Shown: positions 9,044 to 17,280 of the stretch, piece after piece
How positions within the stretch are numbered: position 1 is the first letter of the stretch
Layout: the number at the start of each line of letters is the position of its first letter
Origin: Candidatus Sericytochromatia bacterium
GTDB taxonomy: Bacteria; Cyanobacteriota; Sericytochromatia; S15B-MN24; JAQBPE01
Length of the DNA: 33,568 nucleotides
Direction: 5' to 3'
NCBI GenBank assembly: GCA_035285325.1
Contig: JAYKJB010000051.1
Coordinates: 1-33,568 of the forward strand
Position numbers and translations under genes: made by a program
The notes under the pieces: generated by a model
The model's database searches: none
What the model saw: only the letters and a program-made list of their open reading frames with translations
What the model was told of the DNA's origin: nothing

Positions 9044-9059
9044 GAGAGAGTGGCTTTCG

Positions 9060-9077
9060 TTGTGTATGATATCACAA
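9060..9077. promoter_or_regulatory. Operator-like dyad between divergent genes
   Basis: TTGTGTATGATATCACAA is a dyad with 5-bp half-sites TTGTG and CACAA around 8 bases, in an AT-rich island of a GC-rich region. It contains TATGAT reading rightward and TATCAT reading leftward, which could be overlapping -10 elements for the 9170 operon and the acetyltransferase gene. A repressor bound here could control both. Confidence 0.45.
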
Positions 9078-9169
9078 CCGCCCCCCCGCCAGGTCTGGTC
9101 ACCAGGCCCTGCGGACCGTTGACTCCGCTCGGGTGGAGGGAACCGTCGCCAACAGGACAGGGAGACGCC

Positions 9170-10615
9170 GTGAACGCCAACTGGACCGTCGCCGCCATTC
9201 CACTGGAGCCCGTGGCGATCGCCTGCGCCCTGCTCGGCTTGGCGGCCTGCCAGCTCGGCTGGCGGAAAGCGCCTGAGGCCATCCCGCAAGCAGCCCCGGC
9301 CTCCGCACGTGTTTCCTTCGCCACGTTGGTGCTGCTGCTTCCGCTCCTCTGGTTGATTTTTGGTGAGGCCGAGCGGGCCTTGCCGCCAGTGCTGGGGGCC
9401 TTGCTCGGGGCGGGGATGGTGTGGGGCTGGAGTGAGCGCTCGCGCCGTGGAGCCCCGCAGGCCGCGATCGGCTACCTGGGATGCGGGTTGCTACTCTGGC
9501 CGATTCCGGTGTGGTTGGCGGTGCCACCGGTCGCCGCGGCCAACTTCGCCATCGGCCTGGTCGCCGGAAGCCTCTGGCACTTGCTGTGGGAGCGCCTCAC
9601 CGGTCTTGGGAATCCGCTGACCGGCCCGGTGGGCGTGGGGTCTGCCCTGGCCGTCTGGGGGGCCTGGGGCGATCGCCTGGGCGGTGCGTCGGCGTCGGTA
9701 TGGGCGTCGGTCGCCACCTTGGCGGCCGTCGCCGTCTTGATGGAAGGCCTGCGCGCCCACGCACCGGTCGCCCTGCGTCGGGCTGCTCCGCTGCTGCTGC
9801 TGGGCCTGGCGGTCTGCTTCCTGTATGGTGCGCTGCGGGTGCCCCTGGTCTGGTGCTTTGCGCTGCTCGCGGGGGCCGCGCTGGGCGCTCTGGGCCCGAG
9901 GATGCTTCAGGCCGCCGCCTGGCGTCAGCCTCTGGCCCCCGCCTGGGCCTTGCTGTGGCTGGGCGGCCTGCTGCTGGTGGTGACCTCCCGCCTGGCCGGC
10001 ATGCAGGGCGTGGCATCGGCCGGTCTGGGACTGGCCCTGACCGGGGCGGCGGGGGGCTTGCCGGGCCTCCTCGGGGCCGCTCTGGGCTGGCTGGTGGCGA
10101 CCTTCAGCGCACGCGTCTGGCTCCAGCTCTTGCTCGAGCGAACCGCTTTGGATGGCTATGGTGTCGATCTGACCCACCCTTACGCGACGGCGGGGCTGCT
10201 CGCGGGAGCCTTGCTGGTCCCGCTGGCGGTGGCCCTGCTCCACCGCCGGACGTCGACCGGGGCCCGTGCGCTTGGCCTTGCGCTGAGCGCCCTGTTGCCC
10301 GCCGGCCTGGGCTACTGGTTGCATCTGGAAGCCGTGGCGGCGTGTTTGATGGGCCTCTGGGCGAGTGCCCTGGCGCTGCTGGCCGGTCCGGGCGAAGCGC
10401 CTGATGAGCCCGCCGAAGCCCTGCCGTTGGGACATTGGCTGCTGCTCGAGGTGCTGGCGGCCCTGCTGGCGGCGCCGTGGTTGGTGGCGGTCCAGCACGC
10501 CACCCGGGAGAGCCGCCTGACGGTGGCTGTCAGTGGGATGGCGCTGCTGGCGTTCGTTGCGCTCGCCTGGCGGCTCAGGCAGTGGGCCGGAGGGCGTGGC
10601 GGCGCGGCGGCATGA
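9170..10615 (+). CDS. Polytopic membrane protein of unknown function
   Basis: I do not recognise this 481-residue protein with confidence. It is very rich in Leu, Ala and Gly and has about 12-14 hydrophobic segments separated by short loops, with one longer acidic loop (GPGEAPDEPAEALPLG) before the last two helices. The start is GTG 9170, with AGGGAGA 4-5 bases upstream. Its C-terminal third shows a weak, ordered resemblance to membrane proton pyrophosphatases: LDGYG, then LTHPYATAGLLAGALLVPLA, then ALLPAGLGYWLHLEAVAA. The pyrophosphate-binding DNVGD, DNAGG and DNAKK motifs are absent, so it would be at best a non-catalytic relative. The stop overlaps the ATG of the transpeptidase-like gene (ATGA), which indicates co-translation. 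Confidence 0.8.
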   Translation: MNANWTVAAIPLEPVAIACALLGLAACQLGWRKAPEAIPQAAPASARVSFATLVLLLPLLWLIFGEAERALPPVLGALLGAGMVWGWSERSRRGAPQAAIGYLGCGLLLWPIPVWLAVPPVAAANFAIGLVAGSLWHLLWERLTGLGNPLTGPVGVGSALAVWGAWGDRLGGASASVWASVATLAAVAVLMEGLRAHAPVALRRAAPLLLLGLAVCFLYGALRVPLVWCFALLAGAALGALGPRMLQAAAWRQPLAPAWALLWLGGLLLVVTSRLAGMQGVASAGLGLALTGAAGGLPGLLGAALGWLVATFSARVWLQLLLERTALDGYGVDLTHPYATAGLLAGALLVPLAVALLHRRTSTGARALGLALSALLPAGLGYWLHLEAVAACLMGLWASALALLAGPGEAPDEPAEALPLGHWLLLEVLAALLAAPWLVAVQHATRESRLTVAVSGMALLAFVALAWRLRQWAGGRGGAAA

Positions 10616-11487
10616 ACGCGAACGTGCCGGACCTCCCCGCCTTCCAGCGGGATGTGGTCCAGCTCATGGCGGGTCGCCAGGGCACCCTGGTCAGTGTCTC
10701 GGCGGAGACCGGCTTGTTGCGCGCGGTGGTGAACCCGGGCGCGGCACGCCAACCGACGCCACCCGGCTCGCTGTTCAAGCTGGCGATCGCCCTGGCCGCC
10801 CTGCAACCGGCCGCCACTGCCGGGACCACGCGTCGCTGCCAGGGGGTGCTCGCTGACGTTTCGCCCGGGCCTGCGCTGCGTTGCTGGCTTCCCAGCGGCC
10901 ACGGCCAGCTGGGGCTGGAGGAGGCCCTGGCGCTGTCTTGCAACGTCTATTTCGCCGGCTTGGGACGTGAACTGGGCGAACCCGCGGTTCGTCGCTGGGG
11001 CCAACGGGTTGGCTTCCTGCCCGCGAAGCAGGCCGTGGCGCCTCGTCTGGAGGCCTGGATCGGGGAAGGTGCGCAGTGGTCTGCCACCCCCTGGACGCTG
11101 GCTGCCTTTGCGGCTGCACTGTCGCGGGAGGACGGGCGGCGCTTCGAGCCGAGCTGGCACCAGCCGGTGGCATCGCTTTCCCCTCTGGGGCTCGGCGCGC
11201 GCACGCGGGAGCGTCTGCTGGCCGGGATGCGCCTGGCGAGCACCCGGGGAAGCGCGCGGGCGGCCGGCCGAGCGGGCTTGTTGGTGTATGGCAAGAGCGG
11301 AACCGCGACCTACCTGGATGGCTCGAACCGGACGTGGGGATGGTTCGTCGGCTTTGGCCGCGTGGCCGGGGGGCGAGCGCCTACGCTTGCGCTGGCCGTT
11401 CGATTGGGGGATGCCTCCGGGTTTGGCGATGCGGCGCCACTGGCCGGACAGGTCTTTGCCCGCTGGGCCGCGCGAGGAACCCCATGA
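10612..11487 (+). CDS. Stand-alone penicillin-binding transpeptidase-like protein
   Basis: A 291-residue protein with all three active-site motifs of penicillin-binding transpeptidases: S53-x-x-K56 in PPGSLFKLAIALAAL, S109-C-N111 in LALSCNVYFAGLG, and K228-S-G-T231 in YGKSGTATY. The region before the serine (TLVSVSAETGLLRAVVNPGA) matches the strand that precedes the catalytic serine in PBP2/FtsI-like enzymes. These normally have a membrane anchor and a pedestal domain. Here both are missing, and the N-terminus MNANVPDLPAFQRDVVQLMA shows no signal or transmembrane helix. It overlaps the membrane protein upstream and the SpoIID gene downstream, each by ATGA. It could be a D,D-peptidase, a beta-lactamase-like protein or a sensor; how it would reach the periplasm is unclear. 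Confidence 0.85.
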   Translation: MNANVPDLPAFQRDVVQLMAGRQGTLVSVSAETGLLRAVVNPGAARQPTPPGSLFKLAIALAALQPAATAGTTRRCQGVLADVSPGPALRCWLPSGHGQLGLEEALALSCNVYFAGLGRELGEPAVRRWGQRVGFLPAKQAVAPRLEAWIGEGAQWSATPWTLAAFAAALSREDGRRFEPSWHQPVASLSPLGLGARTRERLLAGMRLASTRGSARAAGRAGLLVYGKSGTATYLDGSNRTWGWFVGFGRVAGGRAPTLALAVRLGDASGFGDAAPLAGQVFARWAARGTP

Positions 11488-12650
11488 ACGGCCTGTCCGC
11501 CCAGGTCGAACTGCTGCTGTTTGCGCACGAACGCCCGGCCGCGCTGGAGGTGGCGGCTCTGAGAGACTGGCGCCTGCGCTCCAGTCTCGTCACGCGGCGT
11601 TTTCAGGCCAGTCGCTCGACCGCCCTGGAATGTCGCGCCGGCAGTGTCGGCTTGAAGGGCGAGGCCACAGCGGCCGCGCGCTGGCAGGGAGAGGGGGACG
11701 GGCCCTGGCGTCTGCGCGCGGCCGGACGCGTGGTGACGCTGCGTGGCGACTGGGAGGTGTCAGACCAGGGAGGCAACCTGCGGGTGAAGGTGCGCTTGCC
11801 TCTGGAGGACTATGTGGCCGGTGTGCTGCCAGCCGAGATCACGGCGGACGCCCCGGCTGCCGCTCTGGCTGCGCAAGCCGTCTGCGTGCGCAGTTTCACG
11901 TGGCGGGCGAGTCGACATCCGCGCCATGAGGCGGCCTGGCTCTGCGATGCGACTCACTGTCAGCGTTTTCGGGGGACACTCCTACCAGCGCGCTGGGTCA
12001 CGCGTGCCCTGGCCGCCAGCGCGCACGTCGTGCGCACCTGGGACGGCCAACCGGCCCTCACCGTGTGGCACGCCAGTTGTGGTGGCCACGGGGCGTCGGC
12101 CCAGGCCGCCTTTGGCGGGACGGCCGTGCCTTACCTGCTCGGCGGCCGGGACACGCGGCCCGACGGGCGCGCCTGGTGCGAAGGTGCGCCCGGGCCGTGG
12201 CGCCTGACGCTGCCGCGGGACCATGCGGAGGCCCTCTGGCGTTCCGGGGGATTGCTGGGCCCGGGGGAGAGCCTTGTGCAACTCTCGGTCGATGCGCGGG
12301 AGCCGGACGGGCGGGTGCGTACGCTTCGTTGGGCCGGCCACGCGCCTCGCGTGGCCCTCGCGCGGGAGGTCTGGCCGCGGCTGGGGCCAACCCTGCCCTG
12401 GCCGGGCTGGGCCAGCTTGCGCTTCGACCTGAATCCAACATCGGAGGGCTGGCAGTTCACCGGGCAGGGGCTGGGCCACGGGGTGGGGCTGTGCCAGGCT
12501 GGAGCGAGTGCGCGAGCCCGCAGCGGCTGGTCGTTTGCGCGCATTCTGGACGCCTATTTCCCTGGCACACGCAGCGCCCATTGGAGGCTCGTGCGGGGGC
12601 AAAGGAGCGTGGTACCATCCTGGGCGGATGAGGGTCCTCCGGGCCTGTGA
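11484..12650 (+). CDS. SpoIID/LytB-domain protein (putative peptidoglycan lytic transglycosylase)
   Basis: A 388-residue protein with a SpoIID domain from about residue 100 on: RLPLEDYVAGVLPAEI (104-119, with the expected catalytic-type glutamate), LAAQAVCVRSF, DATHCQRF (155-162), WHASCGGHG, and the C-terminal GHGVGLCQAGA (331-341). SpoIID cleaves glycan strands lacking stem peptides during engulfment in Bacillus, and homologues occur widely in non-sporulating bacteria, including cyanobacteria. The first 100 residues are unassigned. The usual N-terminal signal or transmembrane helix is not visible. The start is ATG 11484, overlapping the transpeptidase stop. A longer frame open upstream is a shadow of that gene. 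Pairing with a transpeptidase domain suggests a wall-remodelling job. Confidence 0.9.
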   Translation: MNGLSAQVELLLFAHERPAALEVAALRDWRLRSSLVTRRFQASRSTALECRAGSVGLKGEATAAARWQGEGDGPWRLRAAGRVVTLRGDWEVSDQGGNLRVKVRLPLEDYVAGVLPAEITADAPAAALAAQAVCVRSFTWRASRHPRHEAAWLCDATHCQRFRGTLLPARWVTRALAASAHVVRTWDGQPALTVWHASCGGHGASAQAAFGGTAVPYLLGGRDTRPDGRAWCEGAPGPWRLTLPRDHAEALWRSGGLLGPGESLVQLSVDAREPDGRVRTLRWAGHAPRVALAREVWPRLGPTLPWPGWASLRFDLNPTSEGWQFTGQGLGHGVGLCQAGASARARSGWSFARILDAYFPGTRSAHWRLVRGQRSVVPSWADEGPPGL

Positions 12651-12669
12651 CAGAGGGAGACACACGACC

Positions 12670-13041
12670 ATGACTGAGGACGCCGCTCCGAACCTTGCCG
12701 GGATTGCCCCGGATGCCCTCCAGGCCTTTCTGGAAAGGCTCGATGAGGCTGGAGAAATTCTTCAGGCCACCATCGATGGGGAAAGCAACGACGCAAGTCC
12801 GGTGTTTCGCGTCTACATGGACGGGGCGGCTTTTCTGGAGGCGGGTTACCTGATGGTCGAACAACTGGCGCCCGCGTTCCCCGCGGTCTACCGGGCGCTG
12901 CTGGAAGGCCACTATGAGGCTGCCCTCACCGATGCGACCCGGGGCCGCATCGGCTGGGGAGAGGCGCTTCAGCGCTTGCCCGAGTTCTTGCGGGAGTATG
13001 CCGTCGACCGGGCGGCTGCGGTGCTGGAATCCGACGACTGA
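12670..13041 (+). CDS. Small acidic protein of unknown function
   Basis: A 123-residue acidic protein, all-helical by appearance, without signal or membrane segment. It starts at ATG 12670, with AGAGGGAGA nine bases upstream, 19 bases after the SpoIID stop, so it is probably the last gene of the operon starting at 9170. Visible pieces are APDALQAFLERLDEAGEILQ, FRVYMDGAAFLEAGYLM and GEALQRLPEFLREYAVD. I recognise no family. The strong ribosome site and codon pattern support a real gene. It is followed by a 199-base spacer before glgP containing a GGCCGGC/GCCGGCC inverted repeat (about 13052-13078). Confidence 0.75.
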   Translation: MTEDAAPNLAGIAPDALQAFLERLDEAGEILQATIDGESNDASPVFRVYMDGAAFLEAGYLMVEQLAPAFPAVYRALLEGHYEAALTDATRGRIGWGEALQRLPEFLREYAVDRAAAVLESDD

Positions 13042-13240
13042 GCCTGGGCCGGCTTTTCTCTTGCCGCAGGCGCCGGCCTGCAACAGCCGAGCGTCATTTT
13101 CTGAGAATCAGGCCTGGCGCCGCTCGAGGGCCCTTCCCAGGGGCGGGGGGCTGACCCCACGCGGGCTGCGTGTTAGCATGCCCGTTATTACTGACGTTCA
13201 CCCGGACATGTCCTTCATTTTCATATAAGGAGCCCCTCGC

Positions 13241-15793
13241 TTGCGTCTGCTTGGTCGTGTGTCTGTTTTTCCCGTGCTTCCTGCTCGCATCGACGGTTTG
13301 AGAGAGCTGGCCGTCAACGTGTGGTGGGTCTGGAATCCTGAAGCTCAAGCGCTTTTCAGCCGGCTGGACGAGGCCCTCTGGCAGCGGGTCTACCACAACC
13401 CGGTTCGTCTGCTCAGCGAGATCGAGCAACGCCGTCTCGATCAGGCCTCCCACGATGAGGCCTATCTGGCGGCCTACGATGCCGTTCTGTCGGCCTTCCG
13501 AGCCTACATCGACAACCGCGAGACCTGGTTCCGAACCACCTATCCAGCCTACGTGGGCAAGACCGTGGCCTATTTCTCGGCCGAGTTTGGCCTGCACGAA
13601 GCGCTACCTATCTATTCCGGCGGCCTCGGGATCCTGTCCGGTGACCACTGCAAGTCCAGTAGCAACCTCGACATCCCTTTCGTGGCCGTGGGATTGCTTT
13701 ACAACCAAGGCTACTTCCGTCAGCAACTCCGCGCCGATGGCATGCAGGAGGCGCTCTACGACAAGCTCAATTTCTCCGAACTGCCGATTGTCCCGGCGCG
13801 GGGCGCGGACGGTCAGGACGTCGTGATTCAGGTCGAGCTGCCGGGCCGCCTGGTTTCTGCGAAGGTCTGGAAGGTGTCGGTGGGGCGCATTGCGGTCTAC
13901 CTGCTCGACACCGACATCGATCGCAACACCCCGGAAGACCGCCGTTTCAGTGCCCAACTGTACGGCGGCGACCATGACATGCGCATTGCGCAGGAAATCA
14001 TCCTTGGCATCGGGGGCGTGCGCGCCTTGCGGGCGCTGGGCATCGAACCGGCCGCCTGGCACATGAATGAAGGCCACTCGGCCTTCCTGGGGCTGGAGCG
14101 GATTCGCGAGCTGGTGCAGCAGCAGGGCCTGTCCTACAACGAGGCGCTGGAAGCAGTGGCGGCCAACACCATCTTCACGACCCACACCCCGGTTCCGGCC
14201 GGCAACGACGCGTTCTCCTTCCAACTCGTGGAAAAGTACTTCAGCCGGTTCTATCCGCAGCTGGGCATCGGACGCGAGGAGTTCCTGTCGCTGGCTCGCC
14301 ACGATGCGCACGGTGGCCAGGGGATGTTCTCGCTCTCCGTGCTGGCCCTGCGCCTGTCGCGGCAGGCCAACGGGGTGTCGGCTCTGCACGGCGTGGTTTC
14401 TCGCAAGATGTGGCAGGACCTCTGGCCGGGCGTTCCGGCGGATGAGGTGCCGATCGGTTCGATCACCAACGGCATCCACACCGAAACCTGGATCGCGCCC
14501 GAATGGCGCGGGCTGTTTAGCCGTTCGGTCGGCCCTGATTGGCGGGATACGCTGGCAGATGCCCCGCGTTGGGAGGCAATCCGGACCCTTCCCGACGCGG
14601 AGGTGTGGGCGGTTCGTCGCTCCTTGAAGCAAAAGATGATTGGCTTCCTGCGGCAACGTGCTCGGGTCTATCGGGTGCGCGTGGGCGACAGCGTGTCGCG
14701 CGTGCTCGAGGCTGACACGATGTTCGATCCGGATGCCCTGACGATCGGTTTTGCGCGTCGCTTCGCCACATACAAGCGCGCCACCTTGATCTTCCGCGAC
14801 GTGGCGCGCCTGGCGGCCATCCTGAACGACCCCGACCGCCCGGTTCAGCTGATCTTCTCGGGCAAGGCCCATCCGGCTGACATGCCGGGCAAGGAGTTCA
14901 TCCAGGCCGTGGTGCGCTATGCCAAGGACCTCAATTTCTCCTGCCGTGTGCTGTTTGTCGAAGACTACGACATGAACGTCGCGCGTCATCTGGTGCAGGG
15001 CTGCGACGTCTGGTTGAACAACCCGCGGCGCCCCCTCGAAGCGTCGGGCACGAGCGGCGAGAAGGCTGCGGCGAATGGCTGTCTCAACTTTTCGGTGCTC
15101 GATGGTTGGTGGTGTGAAGGCTACAATGGCGTCAATGGCTGGGCCATTGGCGAGGAACGCGAATTCGCGGACCCGGATGAGCAGGACGAGGCCGATGCGC
15201 TGTCGTTCTATCACACGCTCGAGAACGAGATCGTTCCCCTGTTTTATGACCGCGATGCCGATGGCATTCCGCACGGCTGGCTGGCGCGCGTGAAGGATGC
15301 GATCGCCACCTTGACCCCGCGCTACTCGACCCATCGCATGGTCCAGGATTACGTGCGGAATCTGTACATTCCGGCAATCGACCACGGAGCGCGCCTGGCC
15401 GGCGACAGTTTCGCCACCGCCAAGCACTTTGCTGATTGGAAAACCGGCATTGGCTTCCACTGGCATCAGGTGCACGTGGAGGTTCAGCCACTGGAACTCG
15501 AGAAGGTTCAGGTCGGGGAACCGATCGACCTGTCCGCCCGGGTCAAGGGGGGCGGAATCGGGGCCCAGTATCTCTCGGTGCAACTGTATCAGGGGCGGGA
15601 ACAGGGGGGCGCCGTGACCGATGTGCGCGTCGTTCCGATGTCGCTCTGTGAGACCGCGGCGGATGGCTCGATGGTGTTCAAGGGGGCCTTCTCGCCTGAG
15701 CGGGGTGGCTCGTACATCTATGGGGTGCGGGTGCTGCCCTCGCATCCGGGGATGCTGCATCCTCAGGAACTCGGCCTGGTGCGCTGGGCCTGA
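13241..15793 (+). CDS. glgP: Alpha-glucan phosphorylase
   Basis: Phosphorolysis of glycogen or maltodextrin to glucose-1-phosphate; GT35 family, 850 residues. The N-terminus LPARIDGLRELAVNVWWVWN is the DUF3417 domain specific to the TIGR02094 branch of phosphorylases. AYFSAEFGLHEALPIYSGGLGILSGDH and AWHMNEGHSAFLGLERI are active-site segments. The pyridoxal-phosphate lysine is K608 in EASGTSGEKAAANGCLN, where the branch often has GTSGMKA. The start is TTG 13241, with AAGGAG (13227-13232) eight bases upstream and an AT-rich leader. The enzyme works with malQ at 25973, which rearranges the short glucans left behind. A hairpin 7 bases after the stop suggests a single-gene transcript. Confidence 0.97.
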   Translation: MRLLGRVSVFPVLPARIDGLRELAVNVWWVWNPEAQALFSRLDEALWQRVYHNPVRLLSEIEQRRLDQASHDEAYLAAYDAVLSAFRAYIDNRETWFRTTYPAYVGKTVAYFSAEFGLHEALPIYSGGLGILSGDHCKSSSNLDIPFVAVGLLYNQGYFRQQLRADGMQEALYDKLNFSELPIVPARGADGQDVVIQVELPGRLVSAKVWKVSVGRIAVYLLDTDIDRNTPEDRRFSAQLYGGDHDMRIAQEIILGIGGVRALRALGIEPAAWHMNEGHSAFLGLERIRELVQQQGLSYNEALEAVAANTIFTTHTPVPAGNDAFSFQLVEKYFSRFYPQLGIGREEFLSLARHDAHGGQGMFSLSVLALRLSRQANGVSALHGVVSRKMWQDLWPGVPADEVPIGSITNGIHTETWIAPEWRGLFSRSVGPDWRDTLADAPRWEAIRTLPDAEVWAVRRSLKQKMIGFLRQRARVYRVRVGDSVSRVLEADTMFDPDALTIGFARRFATYKRATLIFRDVARLAAILNDPDRPVQLIFSGKAHPADMPGKEFIQAVVRYAKDLNFSCRVLFVEDYDMNVARHLVQGCDVWLNNPRRPLEASGTSGEKAAANGCLNFSVLDGWWCEGYNGVNGWAIGEEREFADPDEQDEADALSFYHTLENEIVPLFYDRDADGIPHGWLARVKDAIATLTPRYSTHRMVQDYVRNLYIPAIDHGARLAGDSFATAKHFADWKTGIGFHWHQVHVEVQPLELEKVQVGEPIDLSARVKGGGIGAQYLSVQLYQGREQGGAVTDVRVVPMSLCETAADGSMVFKGAFSPERGGSYIYGVRVLPSHPGMLHPQELGLVRWA

Positions 15794-15799
15794 ACCGGG

Positions 15800-15825
15800 G
15801 CGCGCGGAAGGCGCCATCCGCGCGC
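15800..15825 (+). terminator. Hairpin after glgP
   Basis: GCGCGCGGA (15800-15808) pairs perfectly with TCCGCGCGC (15817-15825) across an 8-base loop, seven bases past the glgP stop. There is no T-tract after it. Confidence 0.6.
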
Positions 15826-15893
15826 GTTCAACGCCATGGCAGGCCAGGCAACGACGCCTGGCTTGCCGCACAAGAGTGTGGAGGGATCTCAAC

Positions 15894-17012
15894 GTGGAGG
15901 CCACATCGGGCCAGCTGGCCAAACAGGCGGTCGAACTGCAGGGAATCGACCATGTCGAATTCTGGGTGGGCAATGCCAAGCAGGCGGCTTACTTTTACTG
16001 CCACGCCTTCGGTTTCCGCGTGGTAGCCTACGCGGGGCCGGAGACGGGCGTCAAGGACCGGGCCAGTTACGTGCTCCGGCAAAATGACATCATCCTCGTG
16101 ATGACGTGTCCGCTGGGCCCTGAAGGGCCGGTGGCCGACCATGTGCGATTGCACGGTGACGGGGTGCGGGACGTGGCCTTCCGCGTTCGCGACGTGGACG
16201 GGGCCCACGCGGCCCTGCTGGCGCGCGGCGCCCGCTCGGTCGAGGCCCCTCAGTCGTTCGAAGGCCCTGGCGGTTCGCTTCGGCGTGCGGCGGTGGCCAC
16301 CTATGGCGATACCATCCATAGCCTGATTGGCCGCGAGGACTATGCCGGGGTGTTCTTGCCCGGCTACGAGGCGCGTGCGCCCCACGAGCCGACCCCAGGA
16401 GGGCTCGGGCGGATCGACCATGTGGTCGGGAACGTGGGCTGGAATGAGATGAACCACTGGGTTCAACAATACGTGGAGGTCTTTGGTTTTCATCCCTTCG
16501 TGTCATTCGACGACAAGGACATTTCCACCGAGTTCACCGCCTTGCGGTCGGTGGTGGTGGCGAACCCGGCCGAGAACATCAAGATGCCCATCAATGAGCC
16601 GGCCGAGGGCAAGAAACGTTCCCAGATCGAAGAGTACATCGATTTTTATCGTGGGCCGGGGGTCCAGCATCTGGCCTTGACCACCGCTGACATCGTCGGC
16701 ACCGTGGCCCGCTTGAAGCTGGCAGGCGTCGAGTTCCTGGAACCGCCGGCGTCCTATTACGACCAGTTGGCCGAACGGCTCGAAGGGATCGATTTCAAGG
16801 AGGACATCGAAGCCCTGAAGCCCCTGGGCATCCTGGTCGACCGCGATGAGAAGGGCTACTTGCTGCAGATCTTCACCAAGCCGATGACCGACCGCCCGAC
16901 GCTCTTTTTTGAGATCATCCAGCGCAAAGGCAGCGACAGCTTCGGCAAGGGCAATTTCAAGGCCCTGTTTGAAGCGATCGAAGCGGAACAGGCGCGACGC
17001 GGCACCCTCTGA
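15894..17012 (+). CDS. hpd: 4-hydroxyphenylpyruvate dioxygenase
   Basis: A non-haem iron dioxygenase that converts 4-hydroxyphenylpyruvate to homogentisate in tyrosine breakdown and, in phototrophs, tocopherol/plastoquinone synthesis. It has 372 residues with two vicinal-oxygen-chelate domains. The iron ligands are H176 (GRIDHVVGNV), H259 (GVQHLALTT) and E340 (LFFEIIQRKG). LLQIFTKPMTDRPTLFFEIIQRKG near the C-terminus is the family signature. The start is GTG 15894, with GGAGGG eight bases upstream; the frame open upstream overlaps glgP and is not used. No other tyrosine-pathway gene is adjacent, so the fate of homogentisate is unknown. A rho-independent-like terminator follows. Confidence 0.97.
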   Translation: MEATSGQLAKQAVELQGIDHVEFWVGNAKQAAYFYCHAFGFRVVAYAGPETGVKDRASYVLRQNDIILVMTCPLGPEGPVADHVRLHGDGVRDVAFRVRDVDGAHAALLARGARSVEAPQSFEGPGGSLRRAAVATYGDTIHSLIGREDYAGVFLPGYEARAPHEPTPGGLGRIDHVVGNVGWNEMNHWVQQYVEVFGFHPFVSFDDKDISTEFTALRSVVVANPAENIKMPINEPAEGKKRSQIEEYIDFYRGPGVQHLALTTADIVGTVARLKLAGVEFLEPPASYYDQLAERLEGIDFKEDIEALKPLGILVDRDEKGYLLQIFTKPMTDRPTLFFEIIQRKGSDSFGKGNFKALFEAIEAEQARRGTL

Positions 17013-17105
17013 GGGGGCCGTCCGCTCGTCCTGCGCTTCCACCGATCAGGCCCCGTCAAGCGTGGGGTCGCTCGCTCCGCCGCGCGATCTTCGCAATGCT
17101 GACCG

Positions 17106-17147
17106 CCGGCTGCCCTTAAGTTCAGATGAAGGGCAGCCGGTCTTTCC
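17106..17147 (+). terminator. Terminator after hpd
   Basis: A 12-bp perfect stem, CCGGCTGCCCTT at 17106-17117 and its complement at 17129-17140, has an 11-base loop and is followed by TCTTTCC. It lies about 95 bases after the hpd stop. The rest of the 17013-17280 spacer holds a TAAAAT (17160-17165), a possible -10 for the next gene, and a 7-bp hairpin at 17183-17202. Confidence 0.75.
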
Positions 17148-17280
17148 TGGCCGTCTGTGTAAAATGATCGTGAATTCAGACAGGCTCGCTGCGGGGCGAG
17201 CCGACAAGGCCTTCCGAGGTGAGCTGGGGGGCGGCTGACTGTGGGTCCGCCGTCACGCGTGAGCACGAGGTACCGACCCG

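Noticed and set aside
8690-9169. Longer start for the 9170 membrane protein
   Set aside because: It would overlap the acetyltransferase gene in antisense and cross the divergent promoter; GTG 9170 has a good ribosome site.
13604-15979. Open frame of 791 codons antisense to glgP
   Set aside because: A high-GC shadow: its strand mirrors glgP codons, it has low-complexity charged composition and no recognisable domain.
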